Shown here piece after piece: positions 44,601 through 57,819 of a stretch of DNA of 64,000 bases. Position numbers and translations under genes: made by a program. How positions within the stretch are numbered: position 1 is the first letter of the stretch; each line of letters starts with the position of its first letter. Origin of the DNA: Harmothoe impar (Eukaryota > Annelida > Polychaeta > Phyllodocida > Polynoidae). Under the pieces are notes generated by a model. That model did no database searches. It was not told the DNA's origin and worked only from the letters and a program-made list of their open reading frames with translations. The stretch is from positions 41,893,523 through 41,957,522 of the forward strand of contig OX381717.1 of assembly GCA_947462335.1 (NCBI GenBank), given 5' to 3'.

Positions 44601-47200
44601 CTGCACCCATTTTGAGATCCTGTCAAATTATCAATTAGTGTTGGTGCTGACAACCATACAGCTTCTTTAATTGTACTGTTCATTCTGTCATCTCTTTTAG
44701 AATGTCTGGACAGTCATCAAATTAGTGTCGTCATTTCTTCCAAAGATGTTTTCTACATCTAGCAGTGGATACTAACAATTGACATCGCCAATTTCATAAC
44801 CAAGACTCACCCATCCCAATGTATGTATTTATCTGGATATTAAAGAATGATTTAAAATTCATTCAGTTTGACAAAAGACCCTGGAGCAGAAAGTATTGTG
44901 TGTACAAGCACAAGTATCCATCGTTCATCTTTGTTTAATATTAAAACATTCCTTGATTTATTTAAGTAACTGTTGAATATTTTTGATGAGCTCAAGAGTT
45001 TTCTCACCAGGGAAGCAATCTGAAAAATGGAGTGTAGTGGTGTGATGAACTCTCAGCCAGCAAATCAATCAGGTTTATTAAAGCTGATGATTAAAAGAGC
45101 ACCCAGGGAGGGTAGTGAAGATGGGGCTGTCTGTAACACCCCATGAGCTACTCACTCATCCCTCACTCTACCGGCACAGCTGCTCTCCAATGACGACTCT
45201 CTCAGGGAGATCACTCTTTATCTTTCCCACTGTGCTTGCAGAGCAAAATTCTTGATTGCTCTCCAAGCAGAAACTGTAAATTTCAGCTGCTCTCCAACAC
45301 AGACTCTGTGAGAGAGAACACTCTTCTCATATTCCCTACTCTGAAAAAAAAAATTAAAAAAATTCCATACGCTGCATGGATAGCAATCAAAGATGGCCAG
45401 GGACACTCCTATACAAATCTCATTAAAACTAAACGTATTATTGTGCAAAGCATTTGCCAAATAGTGGAAAGATTTCCCTGGAATCCCTGTAGTCCTACAA
45501 CTTAGTGTGGTAATAACAGCTTCTATACACACCCCATACAGTGTGGGAATAAGAGATAGGGTGCCAATAAGACCTGTATTTCACACACTATATGTCGTGG
45601 GAATAAGAAGTATTATGCAGACCCTACCTAGTGTGGGAATAAGGGTTCTTATTCGCACCACGGGCGTGTGCATAGCAGCCGCTATTCGCACGCCCGTGGC
45701 GTGCGGATAGCATTGGCCATTCTTAATGTAAAAAGAAAACTGGGGACAAAAAGAATGCGAGTGCCTGGATGACTGCCATAAAAGGCAACACACAGAAATG
45801 ATTCTCCAAAGGGTTGCACCAAGCACCTTTTCTGCATAGTTGCTCATATAAACAGCAAAGTATTGAGTACTTTTTCCCATGAGGAAAAAACAAAGTATCG
45901 AAAAAATAGCGAGCCATGAGAGATGAAGGGTCAAATATTCTGACATCCTCAAGCCTGGTATATTCACTTCAATTTATCTACGACGTTGACTTCTACTCTC
46001 TGAACTTCATAAATATTTAACATATTTTGGGTAGACTAGTTCCAGTCAAATGGGATTTTAACACTTCTCCTTGAGATGTCATAATGGCTGTCATAGAGGC
46101 TGTTTTTTGTGCCTATGATATAGAAGAAAGGATGCGCTGTCCCATGTAGGGACTATAAATAGATCACCACCAATCTGGCTATAGTATGGTGAGACAATCA
46201 GACAAATACTTTAATAAATGTATGCAGGTCTTAAGTGACTATTCATCTCACAGATTGTCAATTTGCAGGACCGGCTATATTTATACAGGAAAACATACCA
46301 CCATCAACATTTTGTTTAGTATAATATCCAATTTTGTAAAAAAGAGTCTAACATTTGAATGAATTATATAGAGCTGAAATACACCCGTCAATATTCCAAA
46401 AAAGTATAGATTCTTTTGAAATTGAAAATTCATAGATTTAATTTGCCTAAAATATTAGCATTTAATCTTGGACTGATGTTTGTGCAGTTGGCTGGTGTGC
46501 ACCCCAACACTACAATGAGTCATATTTACAGGCTGTTACCGGGTCTCCCACCACAGAGCCTGAGACTGTTCTGTAAAGCTGAGACAGAACATTAGCTTTG
46601 TTATTGAAGTAACCATGTAGTAGTCTCAGTGGTTGTCTGGCCACTCATGGTGAGTGACAATGCTGTAAGGCTGTTGTTGGTACTTCTGTTATGATGGCCC
46701 ATTATGTCCTTCTCTACCAGGCTAAACAAGATGTAGCCTGATATGGGGCCTTCCGGCAGGTTTGACCCTTTAATGGAGGCTTAATTCTGGCTATCTGCTA
46801 TACCTTTGGCATGATGATTCACGAATCAAACCCTGGCAGGTATACATAAGTAATTCACCAGTACACCCTGTATTGATGCATCCTACTGGATCATGGTGTT
46901 AAATGATAATTGAAGCATCAGGCTAGCCATAAAGGTGTAAATATCATCATCAATTCGTAAAATTTGCTGAGGAGATACTTGGGTTTTGGGTACGGGTAGC
47001 CTACATGCGGGAAACGTGTTGCAGGCCATAGCCAATGGTATAGTAATAGATAGACCTATCGATCAATCCTTTATATTCAGTTCTTGTTTTAATTCACCAA
47101 ATAAGCACTGCCTAGTTATGCAAGATCACAGGGTTCTAAATGTGCACATAGCTGTGTACATAATCGTGCTTTGTTCTTATCATAATTATTGCCTTTAAGA
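41651..47200. other. Gene-poor repeat mosaic
   Basis: Pieces recur elsewhere: 42000-42180 (with 51640-51850, direct), 42650-42780 (with 52490-52620), 43170-43430 (with 59910-60180, inverted), 44570-44720 (with 48810-48920, direct). A TCGC microsatellite lies near 43060-43080. A 42-bp hairpin at 45658-45699 has arms CCACGGGCGTGTG. No gene recognised. Confidence 0.5.
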
Positions 47201-49850
47201 GTTTAAAGAAGCTTTTATTCTTCTAAGCAGCTTTGGTCTACACTGTACATTATCACTATTGGCATACACCTCCCACAAGCCTCCCCTCTCCCCACCAGCA
47301 TCACCTCTTGTTCCCTAGAAGCATCCAAGGAAACAGAACCTCTGCCTTCTGCCGATACTTCATTTCCTCCTACCACAAGCCCATTTCCAGCCTGGTCTGA
47401 GGTCTCAGCGCCTGCCCCCCTCTGTCCATTCGTCCACACAGGCGGCCATTACAAGGATGTGTCACTCACCAAACACAATGGGTTTGTACAGTCTCCAAGC
47501 GCTGTCTTTGTTGTATATTTAAGTTTTTTTTTGGTTGGTTGTTTCTGTGCTTAATCTCTAGATCCAAGTCTAACAACTGGAGAAAGAGAGAGTGATTTTT
47601 ATTCCCCTTTTTCCCTCATTTTATTTGTGTTATTTCTGTGACTTCTATCTTGTATTCTAATAATTTAGTCAGAGTGTCAGTTAGAACCTTGCTTCATCAA
47701 ACAAAAGTTCTTTTGGGCAAAAAACTGGCATACTAAGAAATACAGACAGGCAGAGCGAGACAGGGGTACACTTGTGAAATAATTTAACCCATTGTATGAT
47801 CGGCCCTCTGTCCTAAACAACTCTAAAGAAGAGATGGTTTAGGAATTAAGGTAATCAACTTAGTATAGAGGTTAATAGAGCAGCTGCAGAGAAGAGTATT
47901 GAATTTTCAATTCAAAGAGGTCTGAGACTGCCGCCATTTCCAGTAACTTTACCCATTTATCATCAGATCTAAAAGTCTTAGAGAGCCACCTATTGCTAAT
48001 TAACATAATTAATTAATCAAATACCCTAAGGAATGATGACTCCTCTGTGTATTTCGCTGGTAGCCTTAATCAATATCAATCACCTTTATTTGAACTATAT
48101 CAACTCCGTATGGTTGGCCCAGGTCCATTATTCGGATAAAAATGTAGAATAAAATGAGAGAGGGGTGGAAGGAATGGCAAGGGTGTGGGTAAAAACTACC
48201 TCATGTCAGTGACTTCCTTAGTGAAATCCAAAAAGGGAGAAAATAAACTGAAAGAAACATCACCCATTAATGAACTGGGGAGTCATTTATCAAAGTGGAA
48301 AGAGGTTCCAGGACCTAATCTTCACTTTTACTATCAAGATCAAGTGCTAGGATTGGTTCTAGGAGATCTTAGACTTCTTAGCGAAAGGAAATGAAGTTCA
48401 ACTCACCGGAGGACCTTTCATATAAGCTTCAACCATTCATGGTTTGAATACTTATTATGTACGGCTATCACATGACTACATGTTACATATACATGACTAT
48501 CACATGACTTCTTTATTAAAATTGTGCATGACTCCCTCATAATTGCCTTAATCAGTTGATGTTCATGAAGTCTAAAAAAAACAATGTATGTCTAGCATAA
48601 AGCTCTGAGCATTAGAAAATATTATTGTACTGGGCATTGACAGTCTATTTCATTTTATGATCAAAAAACAGCAAAAATTATAGGAACATCCTGATCGATT
48701 TTCCCCCTTACTTTCTGGTATTTAATTGCAGGATATTTAAATCCCTGAACGCAATTTAAGCGCGGAGAAGTTCTGGAGATAGTAGCAGAGTATCAACTTC
48801 GTCCCCCACCGTTGTATGAAAATCCTGTCAAATTGTCAATTAGTCGTGAGGGTTGACAACCATACTGCTTGTTTTTATTCCTTGTTCTTTGAAGCTTGTA
48901 GTTCATTCTGTCATCCCTCATCAGTTCTAGTTATAAATATAGAAGCGTCCAAGGAGACGAAACCTATGCTTTCTACTGAAACCACATTACCTCCTGCCAC
49001 AAGCCCAATTCCAGCAAAGTCTCTTGCCTCATTACTTTCAGAATGTGTCCAGTCATTAATTCCCTAGGTAGAACTATTGTCATCAATCTTAAATCGTGAG
49101 TGCTAATCTAGCAACTTCCTTTTTTGTAAATTATGAAATACCTTATGATGTGTTGCCTTTGCTGACAAACTGTACTGTGAATTCGCTACTTTAAGTTTTT
49201 AATAAAAACTTGAGAAAATGGTTATAATTAAAGGCTTGGCTACTTTATATATGTGTGTAATCCCGTTTATTTAGTGGACTGTTAGTGCACTAATCACACC
49301 AAATATAAAACTAAAAGGCAAGATTTAAACAAAACAAAATCTGTATCGTATTTCTATGATGCAGATTCACTCGGCTTAAAATTCAACATTGCTGTTGCTC
49401 ATCGAAGCTGTCGACATGATGCTCTTTAATTAGCAGCCTTGTCAGCCCTTTAATTAAGATCAGTAGCAGCCTGAGGGTGAATGATTACTCCCAGGTTGTT
49501 TCAGATGGAATGTAGCTTTGTAAAACATAATTAAGAAAGACAATTCTGAAAAAAAAAAGAAAAAATAGATGAAACTGTCAGCCATATGAAGAAGACAAAC
49601 AGGGAGAGACCTCGCCTTGAATTCTTCCTGTATTGGTGCTGCACAGCACCACCTCACTGTGCTGCGTGAACATAGTATATATGCTTAGTTATGCTAATAG
49701 TACTTGTGTAATCTAATCTTTTATTCTGACAAGTTCCACCTGATAGTGTCCCTTTGTACAGTTTCACAAGAGATGGTACTATCTTATGAAGGTAGTCTAG
49801 GGGCATTTTATGACAGTGATGATAAATACCTTTGAACTGTTAGAACCCAT
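47201..49850. other. Gene-poor repeat mosaic, second part
   Basis: 47970-48330 is inverted at about 63130-63480, and 49400-49560 at about 62360-62510. Two related exon-like pieces, 47319-47402 and 48943-49067, each follow an AG and share EASKET-P-LS-(D/E)T--PP-TSP in translation; not assignable to a gene. Confidence 0.45.
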
Positions 49851-49853
49851 GTT

Positions 49854-49961
49854 CCCAGTGGGCACAAAATTCAGTTTAATGTTGAATCAACATTGCATCA
49901 ACAGTGAATCAACATTGACAACTCTTTATCAATGTTGATTCAATGTTATGTGCCCACTGGG
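49854..49961. mobile_element. 108-bp hairpin MITE
   Basis: Perfect 13-bp terminal inverted repeat CCCAGTGGGCACA; interior consists of alternating TGAATCAACATTG-type units. Target duplication not clear (perhaps TT). Confidence 0.65.
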
Positions 49962-49992
49962 TTGTATGTGTAACGGTCGCGGAAAAATTGTC

Positions 49993-50065
49993 TGGAGAAA
50001 GCGGGACTCGAACCCACAACCCCCTGACTCCGGAGCCAAGTGCTCTACCACTGAGCTACTTCCCC
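49993..50065 (-). tRNA. tRNA-Arg(CCG)-like gene or pseudogene
   Basis: On the minus strand: acceptor GGGGAAG pairing with TTTCTCC (one or two wobbles), a normal D arm (GCTC-AGTGGTA-GAGC), and a canonical T arm GTGGG-TTCGAGT-CCCGC with a good B box. The loop CTCCGGA gives anticodon CCG. The anticodon stem has two mismatches unless shifted to a 6-bp stem with a 6-nt loop. Total 73 nt including discriminator A. The imperfect anticodon arm and its setting in a ~124-bp inverted repeat favour a pseudogene or SINE-like unit. Confidence 0.55.
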
Positions 50066-50099
50066 GTCTGACAATCTAACCGCGCCGTACGTTACTGAG

Positions 50100-52777
50100 T
50101 CGGTTCGGTGCGCGGAAGGGGGTGGTAAACACTTCCCTTACATATGCAATATAGAACTTTACAAATAACAACACTCAATCGGTGAATAGCTAGGTAATTC
50201 TAAGTAACCATGCAGTCCACACATCTGAGATCAGCATATCTAATGTAATCTGTATTTGGTTTGACAAACTTGTTTTTGAAACCTTTGAAGATAACACTAG
50301 ATACATTGATATCTGATTACATGGGATACATGAAGTCCAGGCACCATGGTGAGGTTGTCCATACTCCATATAATACAGCTGGGTCTGAGGATATTGAATT
50401 AGGGTACCTGGCACTCTGTGAAATTACTCATGTCTTTAATTAGCCTCCAGCATATGAGGCTTGTCACTTATTATTTCCAGCCACTAAATTAATTAATGTC
50501 TTAGGTAGCCAGCGAACACTGATGATATAATGATGAAGTGTATAAAGGGGAGGGGGAGTTTGAATGGATGCACGAAGGGTGTATCATTTTTGGTAATTTT
50601 GAGGGTTTTTTCGCCGTATTTTAGCACTTTTTCCACAATACACTAAAGGAATTTCTGGAATTTCTCCCTAAGAAATCATGAAATTTGATGCAAAAGTGTC
50701 AATTCTGTAGGGAAATTATAATGACAAATGAACATAAAGCTGGCCTTAAATGGTTAGCAAAGTCACATGTACCAGCACACAACCATGTATACAGTATTCC
50801 TCATGTTGGACCCTGGAGCTGTAGTATACAGACAACTTGCATGACAGTCCTGTGTGATGGATGGTAACGATGCCTGTAAGTGACATGTTGCCCCACCCTC
50901 TTTCTGTCTACTATAGTTTCATGCCTCCTTACCCCTCCACCCTCTAATAACCTTACCTCTCACTTTCACCCTTTTGATCTCCTCCTCTCACCTAAAACTC
51001 CCTCTTCCATTCCCCCTTCCCCTTTGCCTCACCTCTCCTCACTTGAACCCCCCCCCCCCCCCATCCTCCTCCTCCCCCCCTACTGATTCTGCCACCCTTC
51101 TCCCTCCCTCTACCTCTCCCCTGCAGCCATCTACCCCTCTCCCCTTAAGCCACAGATACATGTGTACACCAAGCCTGCTTTAGTTCACACTCCACTCTGA
51201 TTCACTGCACCAAGAAATACTCGACAATGATCCTGATAGGGAAGTGAAGAATTACACGGAGATTTCCCCCTACAGTTCTACTCCATGTTTATAAATAGGT
51301 TGGAGAAGAAAAGTTTTATTATATCACATGTGATATCACATTAAAAGGGATTTGAGGAAATCTAATGTATCACATACAAGTTTAAAAGAGGATTTAATAG
51401 TTAGAAGTAGACCCCCTCTTAAGGTAAACCAGAATATAGTTTAGCAATTCCATCAAAATGCTAAAGCAATCACGACAACCTTGTTCTTTTTTAGATATCT
51501 AAAGCGCCTTAAAGTGCCCACTGCTCTTTTCTTCCCCCCTTTTTCACTTTACTTTCAACATCCCCCCGATTGTCTACCAGTATTGGTAACTTATAAACAC
51601 AGGACACAGGGTTGAGAGAAAGGGCCCAGTTCAGTTAACATCACAAAGATGTCTTACAAGGGTTCTCCCTCTCCTTGTTTCACGCACGGTATTTTAAAAG
51701 CTTTTTTTTAAAACCAGAATACTATTTTTTTAAGGGTTCTGAAGGAGTAAAGACAAAGGCTTCTGGTTAGGTAACAAGTTGGCTTCTGGGATAAAAGGAC
51801 AGCTCTGAACGCTATGAATGTTCTGAAGGAATTTGTTATTTCTATCATCATATATGTTTGTTTCTTGCAGGATAATCCAGTATTTCTTTACTTGATCAAG
51901 TTAATAAGTGATGAGTATGTAAAGTGGAGGAGATTTAGATCTTGCCATTTTATTGGGGAGTGTACATAATTATGGTGGTAAATAGTTTTTAATTTTTTTA
52001 AAAGTAATGGCTTGCCTGTATTCTAACACAAATCATAGATCTACTATTGAATATCTGTTATAACCATTTCTTCAAACCTTCATGCCTATTTGTCTATGTA
52101 AGCTCAAGTTATTTGAAGCATTGGATTTCCTATATTTGGTGTTGGAGTATGGGAAAGAAGTGAGCATTTACAATAATGTGAACATCGTTTCAATATTATT
52201 TAACTCACCAGCCTCGGCTTCTGTATTTTGCGTCAAATCCCTCACCTATGTTTAGGCAACTCAGTATATATGTACTTTTGATAGGCCGAAGTCTGGACCT
52301 AATAACAAATCCGTTTAATAATAACATATACAACCGAACAAAAACATCTGCCAAATGGTCGCTGACTTGTAAATCGGCCCCAAATCAGTTTTAACAGAAG
52401 CACCACTTAGATTAAGATACACTTCTAAATTTTTATTAATGTTTGAGATCTACTAATTAATAATGCATGAGGTCTCTGGTCCTTCTTTTGCATATATCTC
52501 ATTAAGAAATATTCAATCATCATCATCTCATTAGCTGCCACAATAAGATGTGGACACATCACTATGTCACCTCTTATTGTATTCCAAAGCACTAATCTTT
52601 CAGCCTTCAATCATCTAAAAAATGAATGAGAAACCATAAAGAAATCTTTGTTTAATTCGTATATCATCTCTTTGTTCTGTGGATTATTATTCCGGACAGA
52701 CTTTACCGCTACATAGATCCCCACCAGATGGAATCCGAAATCTAAGAATCCTAAATGTCCAGTTTTAACTGTTACCA
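50100..52777. other. Gene-poor repeat mosaic, third part
   Basis: 52160-52620 is a direct duplicate of 58795-59230. 50770-50840 and 51640-51850 recur inverted at about 61430-61490 and 60780-60960. A pyrimidine-rich stretch lies at 50930-51140. No gene recognised. Confidence 0.5.
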
Positions 52778-52782
52778 TCTAT

Positions 52783-53231
52783 CAGGTCCGGTAAATGGAG
52801 GGAAACCCTCCCCAGAGCCGTTATTTACACCAGTGTTAATTTTCACAATGCAATTAGGTGTGAAAACACTGCATGGCTAGAATTAGCAACGGTTTTGCTT
52901 GTAGCATAATCACTACAGGGCTAAAATTAGCAATGGTTTTCTTATAACCCATTTGCTGAATTTTCTCTCAATTTGCTGTTAAATGTATATATCCCATAAG
53001 ATAGCTTAGTGTATGCTCTTGAATCATACATGGGGAATAGTGAATCATACAGGTGATTGCCATGAAATCACATATAAATAAGCTTTTTCTATAGACTTTG
53101 CCTCTGTGCTCCTCCATTTCACCCAGTAAGCAGTGAGCCCTGCAATGTTTTCACACCTACCTGCGTTGTGAAAATTAACACTGGTGTAAATAACGGCTCT
53201 GGTGAGGGTTTCCCTTCATTTCCCGGACCTG
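52783..53231. mobile_element. 449-bp MITE with 5-bp TSD
   Basis: Perfect TCTAT duplications at 52778-52782 and 53232-53236. TIRs of about 95 bp (~90% alike) begin CAGGTCCGG and contain CAGAGCCGTTATTTACACCA. The interior has no frame. Confidence 0.88.
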
Positions 53232-54313
53232 TCTATGGCTCAGAGATATATTCCACTTCTTTATCTTGTGTCTTACACTCCCTTACTTGCCTCGTGGTCA
53301 GCATAAATTCCATTCTGTACAATACTTCCTAGTGCTGTGTCTAACCATTATTTACTTCACATTTCAGGTAAGTTGTGCTCCTCACCCCTGGCAATTACTG
53401 ACAGCAGTACCAGCAACTAACAACATAAGATAAGTCATTCTCTAGAGTTTGAGTTGAGTTTGGAAAATTTTTATTTGGCAAATGATCCATTATCCAGTAA
53501 TGTCTTTAGAACAAAGCCAACAGCAGCCTATATACAAACATCTTCATATCTGTCTTGAAGAATAATGACAATAATGCATTACAGGAAATCCCTACCGGTA
53601 GCATCAGAGAAAAACCGCTCATAGCTGCACCGTATTTCAGTTACATATACAGGACACACGTAATAATATACATTGTAGGATTAACATATAGGTCATGTAT
53701 CGGCAGGATATTCAGAGGGCAGGCCATTCAAACTTTGATTATGCTTGGCTGGGCATGCTGTAGGGTCACGCATGACACAATAAACGCCCGAACACATGAT
53801 ATGACATAAACTACGCTCGCATTAATATAACTCATGCTGCTAACATACATAAATTACTATCACACAATAAATTACTTTTTACTTTTTGATCTCATTCACA
53901 AACTTCTGATAGCTGGGTAACCTCTGTACCTCACCATCCAGCCTATTCCAGAGGAACATACCTCTGTACTGGGGACTCTTTTTATAAGGTCCATTACCAG
54001 GTCTTTGCAGTCTGAGCTTGACTTTTGAGTTACCTCGGAGATTACGTACCGGTATAATTACATTGTCACTATTCAAAGCAAACTTATACATTATACATAA
54101 TAAGTTCTCAGCTCTTCTGTCTAACAGACTCTTACATGAGCACCTAACACATAGAGCCACCCTGGTTATATCCCTTGGGTCGCGAATACGTGCGCATGCT
54201 CGTAGACAGTTGTTTTGAATGGTTTCCACCTCTTCCACAAGGTCTGATGTACTACTCTCTAAAACGAAGTCACCGTAGTCAAAGATACCTAGCACCATTT
54301 GTTTATATAACAG

Positions 54314-55924
54314 TTAAGCTAGTTCTTCATCTACAAACTTACAGAGATTTCGCAGATTATATAGTTTGAGGTTGCCAGCACTAATCACCTTCCCACACTG
54401 TTGTTTAAAACTTAGTATGGAGTCAATCAGTACCCCGAGGTAATTAAAGACTTGTACAGTCTTCAACTTCACACCTTTCAACCACAGCCCATGATCACAC
54501 CAATCCACCCTGCATTTCTCTCCGTGACACCACAATACCTGTGTCTTTTCTGCATTGATTGTCAGACGATAGGCATCACACCATGTGCTTATTCTATCCA
54601 GGTCGTCCTGAATTAGAGCTCTAGCAATTGCTGGATCCTTGTTACTCACAGTCAATGCAATATCATCCGCATACATATAATATCGTCCATTTTGTATATT
54701 ATCAACAATGCTATTTATATATATTAGGAACAACAACGGGCCCAATACGGACCCCTGGGGTACGCCACAATCAATTTTACATTCCTTAGATGTCCTACCA
54801 CCAATTATAGTACTTTGGCTACGTCCACTAAGATAGCTTTCAAACCATGCAAGAGTATCATTATTACAACCAACCTTCCTGAGCTCCCTTAACAAGAGCA
54901 AGTGATTTACTGTGTCGAAAGCCTTCCTCAGATAGAGGAAGACAATCGACACATACTCCCCCCTGTTCCGGCACTCAAAGAGATCACTCACTAGACCAAA
55001 CACTGCATCCGAAGTAGACCTGCCGGGCATAAACCCAAACTGATGGCTATCAATTACGTCGTTCGCAATTAAATAAGACATCAGCTGGCGGTGCACAGCC
55101 TTCTCGATGAGTTTGGAAAAGATACTTAGTTGGCTCACTGGCCTCCAGTTAATAACCTTCGAGAGGTCACCCCCCTTCGGCAGTGGTGACACACGTGCAT
55201 GCTTCAATGCATCAGGAAAAATACCATCAGCTATCGACTTGTTAACCATAGTAACAACAGTCTCAGGACGATGGGCGAGTAAGTCCTTAACAACATTCGC
55301 TCTAACATTCGGTATTGACGTTGACTTATTAGTTTTGATTTGTTTAATCAACTTCACCGCAAAGTCAACATCAATTTCAGTTAGTTGAAAACCATTAAAG
55401 TACTGGTGTTCAGCGTCATTAGGAGGCGGAAACACACAAGGACCAAATGCACCAGCCAGACTACACCCAATTTCACTATAATAAACATTTACAAAGTCAG
55501 GTTGGTCATGCATATCAATGCGCGTACCATCCTCCCTTTTTAGTCTCATCTCCACTTCCCGTACAGGACCTTTCCAAATTTTGTTCACTTCCGCCCAGAA
55601 ACGTCTAGGGTCATCACTATACCTGGCCAGTTTTGTTCTGACCTCAGCTCTTTTGTTTTTCACCATCAATGCTTTAATGTGCCTCTCAATGCTCTTCACC
55701 TTCGGGAGAAAAACATTCACCACACCCACTCTGACCTTCCTGGATTTCCTCAACAATTTATTTTTGGTATTAATAAGTTTTACTACAGCCGGGGTAAAGC
55801 CATCACGTTGTAGCAGGTTCACCTTAAAATTTTTTATTGGATGGTAGAGATCCAGATAATCAGTCAGAGTGTTGGTAGCCACATTTACCACATCGCTAGC
55901 CGTCCCTGAGTCTGCCCGGCCCAA
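54314..55924 (-). pseudogene. LINE reverse transcriptase core
   Basis: Shows PLPKGGD, RPVSQLSIFSKLIEK, HQFGFMPGRST, GVPQGSVLGPLLFLIYIN and the catalytic YADD (residues 418-421 of the open frame). Motif A reads FLYLRKAFDTV where the family has an Asp in place of Tyr 331, so a catalytic residue is lost. The core ends at the TAA noted for the whole element, and the following 139 codons continue in the same frame. Inactive as it stands. Confidence 0.9.
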
Positions 55925-56469
55925 TCAGCTGAGTCCACAAACTGACACAATGAGTCACTCTCATAATCTTTATAAGAGCGACCCACAATATCCTTGAGTA
56001 ATTTCTCAATCACAACACGCTTTTGTTTCTTCACAGCATAGACCGGTGCATGATCACCGTTTAGATCATTCATCACACTATTCTCACTTACAAACACACA
56101 ATTAGTATACACATGATCTATGGTAGACTTGCCCAGTGGATGAAAATAGGTGGGTGGTGTATTCAAGTATTTTAGTTTCACAGCTTTTAGGAACCGAAAA
56201 AGTCGTCTGCATTTAGGATTATTACGACTTCTTGTGTTGACATTAAAGTCACCTAAGATCCAAATCTCGTTATCCTCCATCAGCGGCAATTTCAATAATT
56301 CCTCTAACTTAGTGTAACATGCATTCACATTTCCCCTCGGCGGCCTGTAGACAGTGAGCACGACCCTAAATTTCTGACCTGGATATTTAGTTATTAGCCC
56401 CAAACATTCCAAGTCATTACTGATAAAAGTAAAGTCTTCCAGAACCGAGGTGTAACGCGCATAATGCAT
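55885..56469 (-). pseudogene. LINE endonuclease (EEP family), truncated
   Basis: Contains VLTVYRPPRGN, ILGDFNVNTRS (catalytic GDFN) and STIDHVYTN plus GDHAPVY (the SDH/H region), i.e. the C-terminal two thirds of an apurinic-type endonuclease. The N-terminal catalytic part is missing and the end runs out of frame before the RT. Confidence 0.85.
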
Positions 56470-57410
56470 AGAAACAATTGACAGATAATATACGTTTTTT
56501 AAACCTCCCTACAAATCCTTTCTTAACATAATTATGTTACCTGTCTGCTGAAATGTGGGATATTCCTCTTGTTGAGATAAATTCGAATAAATGAGAAAAT
56601 ATATAGCATGGAGACGGGTGGACTATCTTTTTGCCCTACTTCAAGTATTTCTTTGCCCTACTTCATGTACCCAGAGGCAATGACCAATCAGAAGGTTTAT
56701 CTCATGTGGTAAGGGAAGACTTGAATAATGGGTAGTTCCCGCAGCCCAAGGATATAAAGTGTCAACAGCTATCTTTTGGACAGAAATTTAGTGTTACAGC
56801 AACATAGATGACATTGACAGCAAGAAAGAAAAACTTTTTTTCATTCCAGTAAAATGGGATTAACAATTTTTCTCAGAGGTGCTCTTTGTCGGCTTCCGTA
56901 GATATCAATAAAAGGGAGTTGAGGAAATCTTTGGTTATCACAAGCTGATTTAAAAGTATATTTGATATGGCCGTGACTATTGACAGTTCGAACTATCCTG
57001 CGTTATCCTAGCCTAGTCACATTGAGTATCTTTAGATGTAAGACATCAAAATCATAGTCAATTGACTAAATCTTATCTCTTTGCGTTGTAATTTAGGACT
57101 ATAATATGAGTTATTCATAACTACTGTTCTAGGGTAGCCCTTTTTAGAACCATCATGTGACCACCTTTTGATAGTCACTAATGACTAACTTTTTAAGCTG
57201 TATTTTTATCAGTGTGCCCCTTATAGCTGACTATGCCCTTATTAGGCACAAGACCCTTCTAAAGACTTATATACACCATTTGATGTTGTGTGATGGGGGG
57301 GGGGGGGGCACATCTTGCTTTATGACTTGTATCATTTCCACTTATTCGTGTGGCAAAAGGCAGTAAAAGCACTTCCAACTACGTTGTGTGATGTCACCTT
57401 GGAATAGACT
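56470..57410. other. Stretch without gene
   Basis: I see nothing supportable except a CCTCGGCTTCCGTA-like motif (~56887) also present at 4824 in element 1, and a poly-G run at 57295. Confidence 0.35.
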
Positions 57411-57458
57411 AGTAGTATTATGTGTAGTGCAAACGTTTGCACTACACATAATACTACT
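57411..57458. repeat. Perfect 48-bp palindrome
   Basis: The two 24-bp halves are exact reverse complements with no spacer, centred on AAACGTTT; arms begin AGTAGTATTATGTGTAGTGC. Confidence 0.95.
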
Positions 57459-57747
57459 TAGACTCCCTGCCCACCCAAGCTCCTCCCATATCACCCCTCA
57501 CCTAGATGATCTGCCCTTTTATTACCCTATATTCTGACTAATGTTTGAATAGTTTTATTAAGTACATTATAAATCGATCCCTGAACACAGAGCAAGAGTT
57601 TATGAAACACATTTAGACCCGTATACGACTTAGTTTTACCACACACTTTTATTGGCTCAGTTGCATTAAAATTAAACGACTAAAGGGGGGAGGGCCTGGA
57701 ACTGATCTAGTGATCTTATACAGCACCCTCAGAAAAGTAAGCGTCAC

Positions 57748-57819
57748 TGTCGCCAAAAACCACCCTCACCTGAAAGTCAGGCACTGCCTGGCTTTCAGGT
57801 GAGAGTGTTTTCGGCGACA
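57748..57819. repeat. 72-bp near-perfect hairpin
   Basis: Arms TGTCGCC-AAAAC and CTCACCTGAAAG are matched by their complements, with about four mismatches, around a GTCAGGCACTGCCTGGC centre. Confidence 0.9.

Larger units (their letters stand above)
53879..56469 (-). mobile_element. Degenerate, 5'-truncated non-LTR retrotransposon (LINE)
   Basis: Endonuclease and reverse transcriptase lie in order on the minus strand. The endonuclease N-terminus is missing, so the copy is 5'-truncated near 56470. A frameshift separates the two domains near 55910, and one in-frame TAA (54314-54316) separates the RT core from its C-terminal part (54298-53879). Jockey/CR1/L2-type organisation; the exact clade is not determined. 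The 3' end and target duplication were not found. Confidence 0.85.

Noticed and set aside
53555..53809. 84-codon plus-strand frame near the LINE 3' end
   Set aside because: No domain and mixed repeat content; probably chance.
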